From: Variovorax dokdonensis
Lineage (GTDB): Bacteria > Pseudomonadota > Gammaproteobacteria > Burkholderiales > Burkholderiaceae_C
Direction of reading: 5' to 3'
Assembly: GCF_030316895.1 (NCBI RefSeq)
Contig: NZ_JASZYV010000002.1
Location: 558,001 to 622,000, forward strand
Length of the DNA: 64,000 bases
Part shown: one piece after another, positions 62,738 through 64,000 of the stretch
Numbering within the stretch: position 1 is the first letter of the stretch
How the letters are laid out: the number at the start of each line of letters is the position of its first letter
Made by a program: the position numbers and the translations under genes
The notes under the pieces: model-generated
Databases searched by the model: none
The model's input: only the letters and a program-made list of their open reading frames with translations
Told to the model about the DNA's origin: nothing

Positions 62738-63058
62738 TTGTTGACTCGCAACGGTTAGGTCAGAAATTGAAACGAAAGTGTGTGTGCACGGGTTGAAGTG
62801 TAGGAATCTTCCTAGTCATTTGTGGGGACCTTCTGACGCAAACGAATACGAAACGTTAAAAACGGCACGTCCGGATTTCGAGACGTGTTGTTTGTTGTTG
62901 TTAGCAAACGTTGTCAATGCGTCCCCTGGTTGCAGAAGTGTTGAAAACCGCACACCCGCTACCATCTGGCCCCTTGGTTCGGCCGCCATCTGCTTCCGAT
63001 GCAGCTTTCTTGGCGCCAAAAAAGCCGACCGTTTTCAAGGGATAAAGATCAACCAGCC
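62738..63058. other. Divergent promoter region between pilin gene and htpG
   Basis: This 321-bp gap is AT-richer than its neighbours, with several A/T tracts near 62840-62910. It must carry both promoters. TTGAAAA at 62941-62947 resembles a heat-shock -35 but has no well-spaced -10. No gene is seen. Confidence 0.5.
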
Positions 63059-64000
63059 ATGACCAGCGCAACCAGCAAGCATTCGTTCCAGGCCGAAGTC
63101 GCCCAACTTCTGCACCTCGTCACCCACTCGCTCTACTCGAACAAGGAAATCTTCCTTCGCGAGCTGGTTTCCAACGCGTCCGACGCCTGCGACAAGCTGC
63201 GCTTCGAGGCCATCAACAACGATGGCCTGTACGAAGACCAGCCGGAGCTGAAGGTGTTCGTCAGCTTCGACGAGAAGGCGCGCACGCTCACCATCCGCGA
63301 CACCGGGATCGGCATGTCGCGCCAGGAGGCGATCGACCACCTGGGCACCATCGCCAAGAGCGGCACGCGCGAATTCATGAGCCGGCTGACCGGCGACCAG
63401 AAGGCGGACGCGCAGCTCATCGGGCAGTTTGGCGTGGGCTTCTATTCCGGCTTCATCGTGGCCGACAAGATCACGGTCGAGTCCCGCCGCGCGGGGCTGC
63501 CGGCCGACCAGGGCGTTCGCTGGACCAGCACCGGCGCCGGCGACTTCGACGTGGAAGACATCGAGCGGGCCGAACGCGGCACCAGCGTCATCCTGCACTT
63601 GCGCGAAGACGCGTCCGAGTACCTCAACGGCTGGAAGCTCAAGTCGGTCATCGGCAAGTATTCCGACCACATCTCGCTGCCCATCCTGATGGAAAAGGAA
63701 GAGTGGAAAGACGGCGAGAACGATCAGCCCGGCGGCATGGTCAAGACCGGCGAGTGGGAGCCGATCAACAAGGCCAGCGCCCTTTGGACGCGCCCCAAGA
63801 AGGACATCACCGAAGAGCAGTACATCGAGTTCTACAAGGCCATCGGCCACGACTTCGAGGCGCCGCTGGCCTGGAGCCACAACCGCGTGGAAGGCAGCAC
63901 CGAATACACGCAGCTGCTGTACGTGCCGGCCAAGGCGCCGATGGACCTGTGGAACCGCGAGCGCTCGGGCGGCGTCAAGCTCTACGTCAAGCGCGTGTTC
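63059..64000 (+). CDS. htpG: Molecular chaperone HtpG (Hsp90), 3' end outside the window
   Basis: The visible 314 residues begin [20 protein letters not shown] and hold the full GHKL ATPase domain: [14 protein letters not shown] with the catalytic Glu nearby, [13 protein letters not shown], and [11 protein letters not shown]. The middle domain begins with [13 protein letters not shown]. HtpG folds and remodels client proteins with ATP. The gene runs off the right edge of the window; full length is usually about 620-640 residues. Confidence 0.95.
   Translation, partial: MTSATSKHSFQAEVAQLLHLVTHSLYSNKEIFLRELVSNASDACDKLRFEAINNDGLYEDQPELKVFVSFDEKARTLTIRDTGIGMSRQEAIDHLGTIAKSGTREFMSRLTGDQKADAQLIGQFGVGFYSGFIVADKITVESRRAGLPADQGVRWTSTGAGDFDVEDIERAERGTSVILHLREDASEYLNGWKLKSVIGKYSDHISLPILMEKEEWKDGENDQPGGMVKTGEWEPINKASALWTRPKKDITEEQYIEFYKAIGHDFEAPLAWSHNRVEGSTEYTQLLYVPAKAPMDLWNRERSGGVKLYVKRVF

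Noticed and set aside
62941..62977. Possible sigma-32 promoter of htpG (TTGAAAA ... CCATCT)
   Set aside because: The gap between the two elements is over 20 bp, too long for a heat-shock promoter.

Overview
The window is high-GC DNA typical of a Burkholderiales beta-proteobacterium, most likely a Comamonadaceae member (Variovorax-like). The evidence is four Bug/TctC-type periplasmic receptors, a ccoN-O-Q-P-G-H-fnr-hemN locus in the arrangement usual for that group, and many small catabolic operons each with its own regulator. No rRNA, tRNA, CRISPR array or intact insertion sequence could be recognised.

Positions 1-31,539 are an accessory catabolic region. Block A (1-12,320) runs from a truncated alpha/beta hydrolase through a class II aldolase, Bug receptors, a bicupin, and a 2-oxoadipate dioxygenase/decarboxylase (HglS/DUF1338) overlapped by a D-2-hydroxyglutarate dehydrogenase-like flavoprotein. 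A GntR/FCD regulator then faces a crotonase, CaiB transferase and Bug operon. Block B (12,677-19,454) has a LacI regulator between two identical operators, facing a SnoaL, 2,4'-dihydroxyacetophenone-dioxygenase-like cupin and aldo/keto reductase operon. VOC, MDR oxidoreductase, Bug and SDR genes follow. Block C (19,740-25,341) has an IclR regulator facing an SDR, a TRAP transporter (DctP and fused DctQM) and a double cupin. Block D (25,538-31,539) has a LysR regulator facing an aminotransferase, a polar amino-acid ABC transporter and a RraA-type aldolase.

Positions 31,540-35,770 are gene-poor and look lower in GC than the flanks. They hold a probably frameshifted PD-(D/E)XK nuclease-like gene, a 5 x 7-bp tandem repeat and a strong terminator, which suggests decayed foreign DNA.

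Positions 35,771-56,851 look like a low-oxygen and stress block. Four perfect FNR boxes (TTGAT-N4-ATCAA) lie before uspA, ccoN, between fnr and hemN, and between the BON and second Usp genes. Two weaker sites lie in other divergent gaps. The genes make the high-affinity cbb3 oxidase (ccoNOQP), its assembly factors (ccoI, ccoS, ccoG, ccoH and a SafE-like protein), the Fnr sensor, anaerobic haem synthesis (hemN), Usp proteins, Hsp20, an AMP/NMP-phosphorylase-like enzyme, a BON protein, an HtrA-like protease with an upstream mini membrane protein, and a beta-CASP ribonuclease. An APH/P-loop kinase and a GAF protein close the block.

Positions 56,963-64,000 hold a PEBP-family protein, a Csu-like archaic chaperone-usher pilus operon (major pilin, chaperone, usher, two-domain SCPU tip protein) and the 5' part of htpG, which runs off the window.
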